Shown: positions 1 to 6,114 of the stretch, piece by piece
Numbering within the stretch: position 1 is the first letter of the stretch
How the letters are laid out: every line of letters starts with the position of its first letter
Assembly: GCA_024695565.1 (NCBI GenBank)
Contig: JAILHX010000029.1
Span: 1 to 15,926, forward strand
Length of the DNA: 15,926 bases
Reading direction: 5' to 3'
Source: Saccharofermentans sp.
Lineage (GTDB): Bacteria > Bacillota_A > Clostridia > Saccharofermentanales > Saccharofermentanaceae
Translations under genes and position numbers: made by a program
Notes under the pieces: model-generated
What the model saw: the letters and a program-made list of their open reading frames with translations, nothing else
What the model was told of the DNA's origin: nothing
Databases searched by the model: none

Positions 1-27
1 TCCCTTTGGCCGCTCGGGAATCTTCCC
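1..27 (-). tRNA. 5' part of a tRNA, probably tRNA-Tyr (cut by window edge)
   Basis: Read on the minus strand from position 27, the sequence gives a 7-nt acceptor strand (GGGAAGA), TT at positions 8-9, then the D-arm CCC-GAGCGGCCAAA-GGG followed by A. This D-arm is the form familiar from bacterial tRNA-Tyr (for example E. coli). The anticodon lies outside the window, so the identity rests on the D-arm alone, and another class II tRNA is possible. It starts 21 nt after the CCA end of the upstream CAU tRNA, so both are probably cut from one transcript. Confidence 0.72.
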
Positions 28-48
28 ATATATTTAATTGTTGTGTAT

Positions 49-125
49 TGGTGGGCCTTCGGGGACTCGAACCCAGGACCAACCGGTTATGAGCCGGGAG
101 CTCTGACCAACTGAGCTAAAGGCCC
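49..125 (-). tRNA. tRNA with CAU anticodon (tRNA-Ile2 or elongator tRNA-Met), CCA encoded
   Basis: The minus strand folds as a 77-nt cloverleaf including an encoded CCA (49-51). The acceptor stem GGGCCTT/AAGGCCC is perfect. The D-stem is GCTC/GAGC, the anticodon loop CTCATAA (anticodon CAU) and the T-loop TTCGAGT. The loop CTCATAA, followed by CCGG, resembles Bacillus tRNA-Ile2, whose C34 is changed to lysidine by TilS, more than the usual elongator Met loop. Initiator features are absent: base pair 1-72 is a normal G-C. Two mismatches are visible: C27-U43 at the top of the anticodon stem and U50-C64 in the T-stem. Ile2 is favoured over Met, but not firmly. Confidence 0.93.
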
Positions 126-165
126 ACATCCACACTACACTGTGCTTTTCTCAAAGCGCTTGATT

Positions 166-194
166 AGTATAGTAATTTCAGTTAATTAAGTCAA
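166..194 (-). promoter_or_regulatory. Promoter of the CAU-tRNA/tRNA-Tyr operon
   Basis: On the minus strand a -35 box TTGACT (189-194) and a -10 box TATACT (166-171) are separated by exactly 17 bp. Each differs from the sigma-A consensus by one base. The start of transcription would be near 159, about 35 nt before the tRNA. The -35 box directly follows the T-run of the asd terminator, so the two units are insulated in a very small space. Confidence 0.85.
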
Positions 195-195
195 G

Positions 196-236
196 AGAAA
201 AATTCCGGCTGAGGCTAAAATTTCCCTCAGCCGGAA
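196..236 (-). terminator. Rho-independent terminator of asd
   Basis: On the minus strand an 11-bp perfect stem (arms at 226-236 and 203-213, core TTCCGGCTGAG) with a 12-nt A/T-rich loop is followed by a T-run at 198-204. It begins 8 nt after the asd stop codon. Confidence 0.93.
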
Positions 237-244
237 CAATTGCC

Positions 245-1330
245 TTACTTTGCGCTGATGTATCCCTTAGCTACAAGGAGCTCTGCCGTAAGAACTCCGC
301 CGCCTGCAGCGCCTCTTAACGTGTTGTGAGAGAGGCACGCAAACTTGTAATCGAAGAGGTTATCTTCTCTGAGTCTTGCAACAGATACGCCCATTCCGTT
401 CTCGAACATAGCGTCGAGCTTAGGCTGAAGACGGTTGTCTTCCTCAATGTACTGGAGGAAGTGCTTGGGAGCTGAAGGCAGACCGAGCTTAACTGCTTCG
501 CTCTCGTAGTTCTGCCAGATAGAGATCATCTCTTCCTTTGAAGGCTTGTTCTCGAAGGATACGCTTACTGCAGCCGTATGACCTTCCTGAACAGCTACAC
601 GGTAGCACTGTGCAGAGATAACAGGCCTTTCTGCGAGCTCGATGTGATCTCCTGCGTATTTACCCCAAACCTTGAGAGGCTCCTTCTCGGACTTCTCCTC
701 TTCTCCGCCGATAAAGGGAATAACATTCTCGATCATCTCGGGCCAGTCCTTGAACGTCTTGCCTGCGCCTGAGATAGCCTGATATGTGCAGACTGAGATA
801 GCCTTGATCCCGTTGCCGAGTAAAGGCGTAAGAGCCGGAACATAGCTCTGGATAGAGCAGTTAGGCTTTACGGCGATAAATCCCCTCTTAGTACCAAGTC
901 TCTTCTTCTGAGCTTCGATGAGCTGGGCGTGATCTGCATTGATTTCAGGGATGATCATAGGAACATCTTCTGTCCATCTGTTGGCAGAGTTGTTGGAAAC
1001 TACAGGGCACTCGAGCTTGGCGATCTTCTCTTCCAATGCCCTGATCTCGTCCTTCTTCATATCTACGGCACAGAAAGTGAAGTCGATCTTGCTGCAGTAT
1101 TCTTCGATATTATCTGTACCGAATACTACCATCTTCTTTACTGATTCGGGACAAGGTATATCCAGCTTCCATCTTCCCTCGACTGCCTCTTCGTAAGTCT
1201 TGCCTGCTGATCTGGGTGAAGCGCATAAAGCTGTAATCTCAAACCAGGGGTGGTCTGCGAGAAGTGTGATAAATCTTTGTCCGACATAACCCGTAGCTCC
1301 GATGATGCCGACTTTTAATTTCTGTTCCAT
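245..1330 (-). CDS. asd: Aspartate-semialdehyde dehydrogenase (archaeal/fungal-type subfamily)
   Basis: A cytoplasmic enzyme that reduces L-aspartyl-4-phosphate to aspartate semialdehyde with NADPH. This is the branch point toward lysine/diaminopimelate, threonine and methionine. The 361 residues carry the Rossmann motif GIIGATGYVG (8-17), the catalytic cysteine in KPNCSIQ (C158) and the catalytic histidine in EGH (H251). The opening GATGYVGQRF followed by HPWFE is typical of the archaeal/fungal branch rather than of the E. coli type, and the length fits that branch. An in-frame extension to 1435 exists, but a promoter predicted at 1426-1454 would start transcription near 1419, inside it. The chosen ATG has GGAG 9 nt upstream; an ATG at 1345 is the alternative. 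It is a single-gene unit with its own promoter and terminator. Confidence 0.95.
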   Translation of the reverse strand: MEQKLKVGIIGATGYVGQRFITLLADHPWFEITALCASPRSAGKTYEEAVEGRWKLDIPCPESVKKMVVFGTDNIEEYCSKIDFTFCAVDMKKDEIRALEEKIAKLECPVVSNNSANRWTEDVPMIIPEINADHAQLIEAQKKRLGTKRGFIAVKPNCSIQSYVPALTPLLGNGIKAISVCTYQAISGAGKTFKDWPEMIENVIPFIGGEEEKSEKEPLKVWGKYAGDHIELAERPVISAQCYRVAVQEGHTAAVSVSFENKPSKEEMISIWQNYESEAVKLGLPSAPKHFLQYIEEDNRLQPKLDAMFENGMGVSVARLREDNLFDYKFACLSHNTLRGAAGGGVLTAELLVAKGYISAK

Positions 1331-1425
1331 TTCTAAATACTCCATTGATTCTTCACGGGCTTTCACCGTGGTATTTTTAGCTCGCTTGTCCGCGTACCGC
1401 GTACATTTGTCTTTCGAGCAAACAC

Positions 1426-1454
1426 ATATTAGCACAACACTTTTTATATAACAA
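1426..1454 (-). promoter_or_regulatory. Predicted asd promoter with ~90-nt leader
   Basis: Minus-strand -35 TTGTTA (1449-1454) and -10 TAATAT (1426-1431) are 17 bp apart. Transcription would begin near 1419, leaving a leader of about 90 nt before the asd start. The leader holds a small hairpin (CACGG-7 nt-CCGTG) and a tandem GTACGCG pair. It is too short for the known lysine riboswitch, and no T-box is recognisable. Confidence 0.6.
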
Positions 1455-1562
1455 GTGCGAAAAATGAAATATCGAATAATTGGTAATAGTCAACAAATGC
1501 AGGTCTTTTAAGCTATTTCCCTATGTTAGTTTTGTACCATTCAGGCAAATCCCGGGGCTAAT

Positions 1563-2510
1563 TCAGAAACCGGCCTTTCTGATCTCCTTTACGAGATTAG
1601 CTGCATATACCTCGGTTCCGAGGCAGTTCGGGTGAAGATTATCAAGATAGTATTCTTCAAGGTGCGGCACAAGGTTAAGGCCATCGATAACCTTAATGTT
1701 CGGATAACTGCCTGCGATCTGTCTTACCTTTTCGCAGAAGCCGTAAAAAACAGGCAGCGCTTCCAGGTTATCGCCTCTCCAGATCGGAGAGATGCAGAGG
1801 ATGGTTTTTTCCGTGCCGTAAATACCTATAAGCGTCTCATAGTATTCTTCGACGGCAGCAGTTCCGTCACCGTACTGATTTGTGCCCAAAGCGACAACTA
1901 TCTTGTCAGGATCATATCCGGGCATCTTCATGAGTGACTTCTTATCGTAGATATAACCGCCTATTCCCTGGTTTATTATGTCCCAGTTAAGCTCACGGTT
2001 TGCTATGCTGACATAGGTCTCTGAAGAACGGAGCGGCCCGTAACCCTGAGTTATCGAATCTCCAAGCCAGAGGACCTTAGTATCCTTTACGGGTACCTCA
2101 TAAGCTGAATCTATGGAAAAGTCTTTTATAAGGAGTGTTGCGTCAGCAACAAGATAGATGACAACATCATGCACACCTTCCGGAAGCGAGAACGTAAGTC
2201 TTCCCGTATCTTTCATGTCCTTAACGTAACAGATCTGATGTGCAAGGCCGTCCACATAAAGTTCTACGGAATCCTCCGAGCACTTCCAGAAGAACTTGTA
2301 GTCAAAAGATATTTCCGAAGCATCTGTTCTGAGTTCTATGGTCTTTGCTGTGGAAGCGTCACACCTCTCATACCATATCTCAAAAGCGCCCTTGAAATAA
2401 TCCATCTGTGCATTGGAATACTGGTTAGCCTTAAGGTATCCGTCAGAAGTCTCTTCGAATTCATAAGCTCCGAAATATATCTTCTTAAGTTCTTCGCAAG
2501 TCAAGATCAT
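1563..2510 (-). CDS. SGNH/GDSL-family hydrolase (probable carbohydrate or lipid esterase)
   Basis: A two-domain 315-residue protein. Residues ~1-140 are beta-rich and look like the N-terminal jelly-roll found in some SGNH carbohydrate esterases. Residues ~145-315 are the SGNH hydrolase fold. Block I is WLGDSITQG with nucleophile S152, block II glycine is in NQGIGG (~182-184), block III is GTNQ with N211, and block V is DNLHPN with D290 and H293, so the full catalytic set is present. No signal peptide or membrane helix is seen, so it probably acts in the cytoplasm on an ester such as an acetylated sugar; the substrate is not known. The start has AGGGG 8 nt upstream; an ATG 11 codons earlier lacks such a site. 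It is divergent from the recombinase, and no clear terminator follows it. Confidence 0.88.
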   Translation of the reverse strand: MILTCEELKKIYFGAYEFEETSDGYLKANQYSNAQMDYFKGAFEIWYERCDASTAKTIELRTDASEISFDYKFFWKCSEDSVELYVDGLAHQICYVKDMKDTGRLTFSLPEGVHDVVIYLVADATLLIKDFSIDSAYEVPVKDTKVLWLGDSITQGYGPLRSSETYVSIANRELNWDIINQGIGGYIYDKKSLMKMPGYDPDKIVVALGTNQYGDGTAAVEEYYETLIGIYGTEKTILCISPIWRGDNLEALPVFYGFCEKVRQIAGSYPNIKVIDGLNLVPHLEEYYLDNLHPNCLGTEVYAANLVKEIRKAGF

Positions 2511-2590
2511 ATCTACAACCCCTTTTTTACAGTTCCAATACACTTTAACATTATTGTCCGGTCTTAAGCATTTGAATCGGATATTTGTAA

Positions 2591-2600
2591 TATAATTATA
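2591..2600. promoter_or_regulatory. Palindromic TATAATTATA, candidate shared -10 for divergent genes
   Basis: The 10-bp sequence TATAATTATA is its own reverse complement. It provides a perfect TATAAT -10 box on both strands between the divergent hydrolase and recombinase genes. No convincing -35 box is seen at 16-18 bp on either side, so promoter activity is plausible but unproven. A plus-strand transcript would start ~30 nt before the recombinase ATG. Confidence 0.45.
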
Positions 2601-2632
2601 CCGAATACCAGAAAAGGAGATCTCAGAACCTT

Positions 2633-3616
2633 ATGCCGCCTACGTTTCCGCTTCTCGAGAACTATGTCAGCTACATGATCGCTGCATTAGGCCGTTCGGA
2701 AAACACCGTCAGAGAATATAAGTATGACCTCATTCTTTTCGCGCGCTTCTTAAAGATAGACAGAGGCTTAGTCCCCGCAGATACGCCTTTGGAAGAGATT
2801 GATATCTCCGATACAGATGTAAAGGTCTTAAATAAAGTTACAACTGACGACCTCCTGGCCTTCGTTATCTGGTTATCAAGGTCCCGAAAACAATCAAACG
2901 CCGCAAGGGCAAGGCATATCGCTTCGCTTAGGAGCTTTTTTAAATATCTTCACTCGAAGCGCAGAGTAATCGACAGCAATCCCGCTTACGATCTGGAATC
3001 ACCTAAGATCGGCAAGCGGAATCCCAAGTATCTTACGCTCGAACAGAGTCAGGAACTTCTTAAGGTCGCTTACGAATCACCTAAGGAATCCAATGAGCGC
3101 GATTACTGCATGCTTACGCTGTTCCTTAACTGCGGCATGCGTCTATCTGAGCTTCGCGGTATCAACACAGATGACATTCACGGCACGACATTGACCGTTA
3201 TCGGTAAAGGCAACAAGGAACGCACCATCTACTTAAATGATGCGTGTCTTGAAGCCATAAATGACTGGATGAACAAGAGATCAACTCTCAAGATCAAGCC
3301 TCAGGCAGAAAAAGCCCTGTTCGTATCAAAGCGCGGCACAAGAATATCTGCCGACATGATTCAGATAACGATAAAGCGCCTCCTCGGTGAAGCCGGAATC
3401 GATACCAATGTCTATTCCGTACACAAGTTAAGACATACAGCAGCTACGCTGATGTATAAGTACGGTAAAGTCGATATCAGAAACCTGCAGATGATCTTGG
3501 GACACCAGAGCGTCTCCACTACCCAGATCTATACTCACGTTGACGACGAGGCATTGCAGAAAGCTGTTGAGAGCAATCCTCTCGCAAACTTCGATCCGGA
3601 CAAAAAGAAGGACTGA
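2633..3616 (+). CDS. Tyrosine recombinase, XerC/XerD-like
   Basis: A site-specific recombinase of the lambda-integrase family. The 327 residues hold an N-terminal SAM-like core-binding domain (~6-115) and a C-terminal catalytic domain (~130-312). The complete catalytic set is visible by alignment to XerD: R170 in CGMRLSEL, K192 in GKGNKER, H264 and R267 in HKLRH, H291 in GHQS and the nucleophile Y300 in IYTHV. The tail resembles chromosomal XerC/D proteins (usually about 300 residues) more than phage integrases. No att-like repeats, excisionase or other mobile genes are near, so a role in chromosome dimer resolution at dif is most likely, but which Xer this is cannot be decided here. AGGAG lies 13 nt before the ATG, which is unusually far. 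The stop codon abuts that of the next, convergent gene. Confidence 0.92.
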   Translation: MPPTFPLLENYVSYMIAALGRSENTVREYKYDLILFARFLKIDRGLVPADTPLEEIDISDTDVKVLNKVTTDDLLAFVIWLSRSRKQSNAARARHIASLRSFFKYLHSKRRVIDSNPAYDLESPKIGKRNPKYLTLEQSQELLKVAYESPKESNERDYCMLTLFLNCGMRLSELRGINTDDIHGTTLTVIGKGNKERTIYLNDACLEAINDWMNKRSTLKIKPQAEKALFVSKRGTRISADMIQITIKRLLGEAGIDTNVYSVHKLRHTAATLMYKYGKVDIRNLQMILGHQSVSTTQIYTHVDDEALQKAVESNPLANFDPDKKKD

Positions 3617-4183
3617 TCAGAGGGCCTTCATGGGATCTCCCCATGCGCCAAGATTATCGCCCTCATAGCTTAAATATGTCTTTGCCGTTGTCTTAACAGG
3701 AGCAATATACTTAAGCTTGTCTGCTACATCCTCATCTGAAGATAAATACTCATCCTGAAGGACATTCCTGATCTTGCACAGCATGATCGTACCATCGTGC
3801 TTCTGGATGAGATCCGTAACTTCAAGTTCGAAATTAACAGGTGAATTATTCAGGACCGGAACGTCTAATACACTGCCCTTGCCTATATCAAGACCGATAT
3901 TCATCTTATCGGGATCCCTGCCGCTTACAGAGCCAAGATAGTCTGCATAGGGAAGCAGTTCTTCGGTAACGAGATTGGCAGAGAAGATCTTGCTCCTCAT
4001 GATGTTTTCCTTGGTGGTCTTCTCACCGCCGATACAGCACATAACGCCCATCTCGCCATCCCAGATATAACTGAACCAGCAGAAAAGCCCGAAGTCAGGA
4101 TTACCATTCTCATCGTATGTACCGTACAAAAACAGAGTCTGCGGACAATAGTCGTTGTTAGGACCTAAACTTATCTTTCCCAT
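3617..4183 (-). CDS. Flavin reductase-like domain protein (FMN-binding split barrel)
   Basis: A 188-residue cytoplasmic protein resembling the flavin reductase-like family (split-barrel FMN-binding fold). The recognisable part is a stretch near residues 65-95 with FSANLVTEELLPYADYLGS and then SGRDPDKM, followed by a strand series near 115-145 (NFELEVTDLI, IMLCKIRNVL). Members bind FMN or reduce flavins; the substrate and electron donor here are unknown. The start is the second of two nearby ATGs: AGGGGG lies 7 nt before it but only 1 nt before the first. It lies 88 nt downstream of the Gfo/Idh/MocA gene on the same strand and may be partly co-transcribed, although it has its own -10 box. Confidence 0.82.
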   Translation of the reverse strand: MGKISLGPNNDYCPQTLFLYGTYDENGNPDFGLFCWFSYIWDGEMGVMCCIGGEKTTKENIMRSKIFSANLVTEELLPYADYLGSVSGRDPDKMNIGLDIGKGSVLDVPVLNNSPVNFELEVTDLIQKHDGTIMLCKIRNVLQDEYLSSDEDVADKLKYIAPVKTTAKTYLSYEGDNLGAWGDPMKAL

Positions 4184-4213
4184 ATGCATACCCCCTGGAA
4201 TAAAGATAGTTAG

Positions 4214-4219
4214 ATTATA
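4214..4219 (-). promoter_or_regulatory. Candidate -10 box for the flavin reductase-like gene
   Basis: A perfect TATAAT on the minus strand lies 30 nt upstream of the start codon at 4183. No good -35 hexamer is found 16-18 bp upstream, so this is tentative. Confidence 0.42.
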
Positions 4220-4271
4220 CTTGATATAGCGGTTTATCGGGTTCTGTTATTAGGACAATCGATCTTTTTTT

Positions 4272-5243
4272 TCAGTAACCGATCTTAGATAAGATCATAT
4301 CTAATAACCCTGCGTTTCTTACGGAGAATTCTTCAGTAATATGAGGGATCTCGCCATTTTCGATACATCTGCCGAGCTGCTCGATCTCAAGAGCGTAATT
4401 CTGTTCTGCATGAACCGTGCGGTCGATACGTTTTCCTTCTGAGATGATGATGTATTTAAGATCGCCTTCCTGATTGTATTCGACATCAGAACTTAAGATG
4501 CCCTTGGAACCATGGATATAGAGCATATCCTTTCTGCCGTTCTTACCGGGGTCAAATATCATTCCGACATTAAATGCGGCTCTTACACCGTTCTCAAACT
4601 TCATGAGAGAAGACGAGAAAACATCGACATCCTTATCGTTGAATTCGGCATTCGCCAAAACGTAATCCAATTCTGAATCTACGAGCGACAAAATCATGGT
4701 CGTGCAGTAGCACCCGAGATCATATACGGCGCCTCCGCCCGTCTCCTTGTAGATCCTGATATCATCAAAATACCCTTGTGTAATAAAAGCTGTCTGAATA
4801 AAGTCAACATCACCTATTATCCCGCTCTCGATATCTGCTTTAAGAGAAGCGATATAAGGGCTGTGAAGATAAGCATATGCTTCCATGAGGATAACGTTAT
4901 TCTCTTTGGCTGCAGCAAACATCTCCCTTACTTCACCGGCATTAAGGGCAAGGGGCTTTTCGCACAGAACATGCTTGCCTGCATTGAGAGCTTTTATTAC
5001 CCATTCCTTGTGAAGATTGTTCGGAAGAGGAATATACACGGCCTGAACATCAGGGTCTTCTAACAGCTTGTCATATCCAACATAAGCTTTGGCAAATCCG
5101 AACTCATTCTTATATGCTTCGGCCTTTTCCTCACATCTTCCGGCGATCGCATAGAGCTCACAGTTACCTGCCTTAAGCATACCGGGAATCGTGCAGCCTC
5201 TTGCAATGTTGGCAGTTCCTAAAACACCCCATTTAACAGACAT
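4272..5243 (-). CDS. Gfo/Idh/MocA-family NAD(P)-dependent oxidoreductase
   Basis: A 323-residue cytoplasmic dehydrogenase. The N-terminal Rossmann domain (~1-120) opens with WGVLGTANIA, the dinucleotide-binding turn. It continues through PNNLH (74-78) to the family hallmark EKP (95-97), whose lysine is the usual active-site lysine. The C-terminal alpha/beta domain carries GGGAVYDLGCY (169-179), the substrate-site motif, with D175. Family members oxidise or epimerise sugars, inositols and related diols; the substrate cannot be named from sequence. The start is clear: AAGGAGG lies 8 nt upstream. A perfect 12-bp inverted repeat lies 27 nt upstream of the start and may control it or may end the preceding transcript. 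The stop is followed by a run of A on the coding strand and no terminator. Confidence 0.93.
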   Translation of the reverse strand: MSVKWGVLGTANIARGCTIPGMLKAGNCELYAIAGRCEEKAEAYKNEFGFAKAYVGYDKLLEDPDVQAVYIPLPNNLHKEWVIKALNAGKHVLCEKPLALNAGEVREMFAAAKENNVILMEAYAYLHSPYIASLKADIESGIIGDVDFIQTAFITQGYFDDIRIYKETGGGAVYDLGCYCTTMILSLVDSELDYVLANAEFNDKDVDVFSSSLMKFENGVRAAFNVGMIFDPGKNGRKDMLYIHGSKGILSSDVEYNQEGDLKYIIISEGKRIDRTVHAEQNYALEIEQLGRCIENGEIPHITEEFSVRNAGLLDMILSKIGY

Positions 5244-5269
5244 AGCGTTTTCCTCCTTTAAATAAAGAA

Positions 5270-5300
5270 TCTGTTCTAATCATAACACGATTAGAACAGA
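5270..5300 (-). promoter_or_regulatory. Perfect 12-bp inverted repeat: operator or weak terminator
   Basis: Arms 5270-5281 and 5289-5300 (TCTGTTCTAATC and its exact complement) flank a 7-nt centre. On the minus strand the repeat is followed by the T-rich TTCTTTATTT, so it could be a terminator for the membrane-protein gene ending at 5338. But the stem is only one-third G/C, and a TATGAT -10-like hexamer (5279-5284) spans arm and centre 35 nt before the oxidoreductase start. That layout suits a repressor operator. The two readings are not exclusive. Confidence 0.7.
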
Positions 5301-5337
5301 CTCTTGTGCGATTAATTGTTTATGTGTTCGAAAAGCG

Positions 5338-6114
5338 TCACCCGCTCGTAGCAGATACTTCAGGTGTTGTCGTCTCGGCAAGTATAGGCCCCGGAATGCC
5401 GCTGTCTGTGGTCTCACCGGGTTCAGTCTCAGTGGACGGATCAATGTAATCAGATTCCGTAGGAGCCGGCGGCAGGAACCCTTCTTCAGTAGTCTTGTCG
5501 GGCTGTACTCTGATGGGATAGAACGGCAATGCTGCGATGTACTGTTCCTGTATTGAAGCGGTCTCGAAGATACCCTTCTCATTGATGAGTTCAGAGTGTC
5601 TGTAAGGCAATGTAATTGCCACATAACTTACACCCCAGATAACGATTGCAAGAATGATTATCTCGAATATAAGAAGCGGTGTTACCTGGAACAGATCGTT
5701 AAGCTTACGCATCTGTCTCGGACGGCCTGTCTTCTTAACGTCAGTGTTGATGAATTCAGCAACTCTGAAGCTCTTCGAATCGATCTTGGACAAGATCTTC
5801 TCGAGCATTGAATTACGGGTATATTCATCAAGAAGTCTGTCTTCAAAAGCCATGTCCTGAGGAAGCGGATACTGCGCAACAATGTTCTTGGAATTCTCCA
5901 GAAGGATATCGCCAAACTCAAAGATTACCCTGTCTGCAGGAATGTTGTTACGCTTGGAATAGATGTCGAGATAAGACTTAACGATAGCATTCTCGCATCT
6001 TGTAGCTTCCTTGGTAATTCCGTAGCAGGAAGAATAAACCATAACTACGGTGGACATATAAAAGTCGCGGATATTCTCGCGTGTCAGTTTCTGATTCCAG
6101 AGTTCATCAGCCAT
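5338..6114 (-). CDS. Single-pass membrane protein of unknown function, coupled to the sensor-MFS gene
   Basis: I do not recognise this 258-residue protein. Residues 1-145 are mostly helical and charged with no signal peptide, so probably cytoplasmic. A membrane helix spans ~146-169 (core IIILAIVIWGVSYVAI), preceded by basic residues 127-137, which predicts N-in/C-out. The outer part ends in a Pro/Thr/Glu-rich tail (~203-258). Residues ~20-55 have a faint likeness to sigma-70 region 2 helices, too weak to name. The start codon overlaps the stop of the upstream gene by 8 nt. Its ribosome binding site AAGGAGG, 8 nt before the ATG, sits inside that gene's last codons. This argues for translational coupling and a joint role. 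An ATG 9 codons earlier lacks such a site. Confidence 0.85.
   Translation of the reverse strand: MADELWNQKLTRENIRDFYMSTVVMVYSSCYGITKEATRCENAIVKSYLDIYSKRNNIPADRVIFEFGDILLENSKNIVAQYPLPQDMAFEDRLLDEYTRNSMLEKILSKIDSKSFRVAEFINTDVKKTGRPRQMRKLNDLFQVTPLLIFEIIILAIVIWGVSYVAITLPYRHSELINEKGIFETASIQEQYIAALPFYPIRVQPDKTTEEGFLPPAPTESDYIDPSTETEPGETTDSGIPGPILAETTTPEVSATSG

Noticed and set aside
1331..1419. Lysine riboswitch upstream of asd
   Set aside because: The predicted leader is about half the needed length, and none of the conserved core sequences can be found.
1331..1435. 35-residue N-terminal extension of aspartate-semialdehyde dehydrogenase
   Set aside because: It contains the predicted -10 box and transcription start, lacks a ribosome binding site and does not belong to the family's N-terminus.
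2633..4183. Integrative element carried by the tyrosine recombinase
   Set aside because: No excisionase, relaxase, phage or cargo genes and no att-like direct repeats at the nearby tRNAs were seen, and neighbours look chromosomal.
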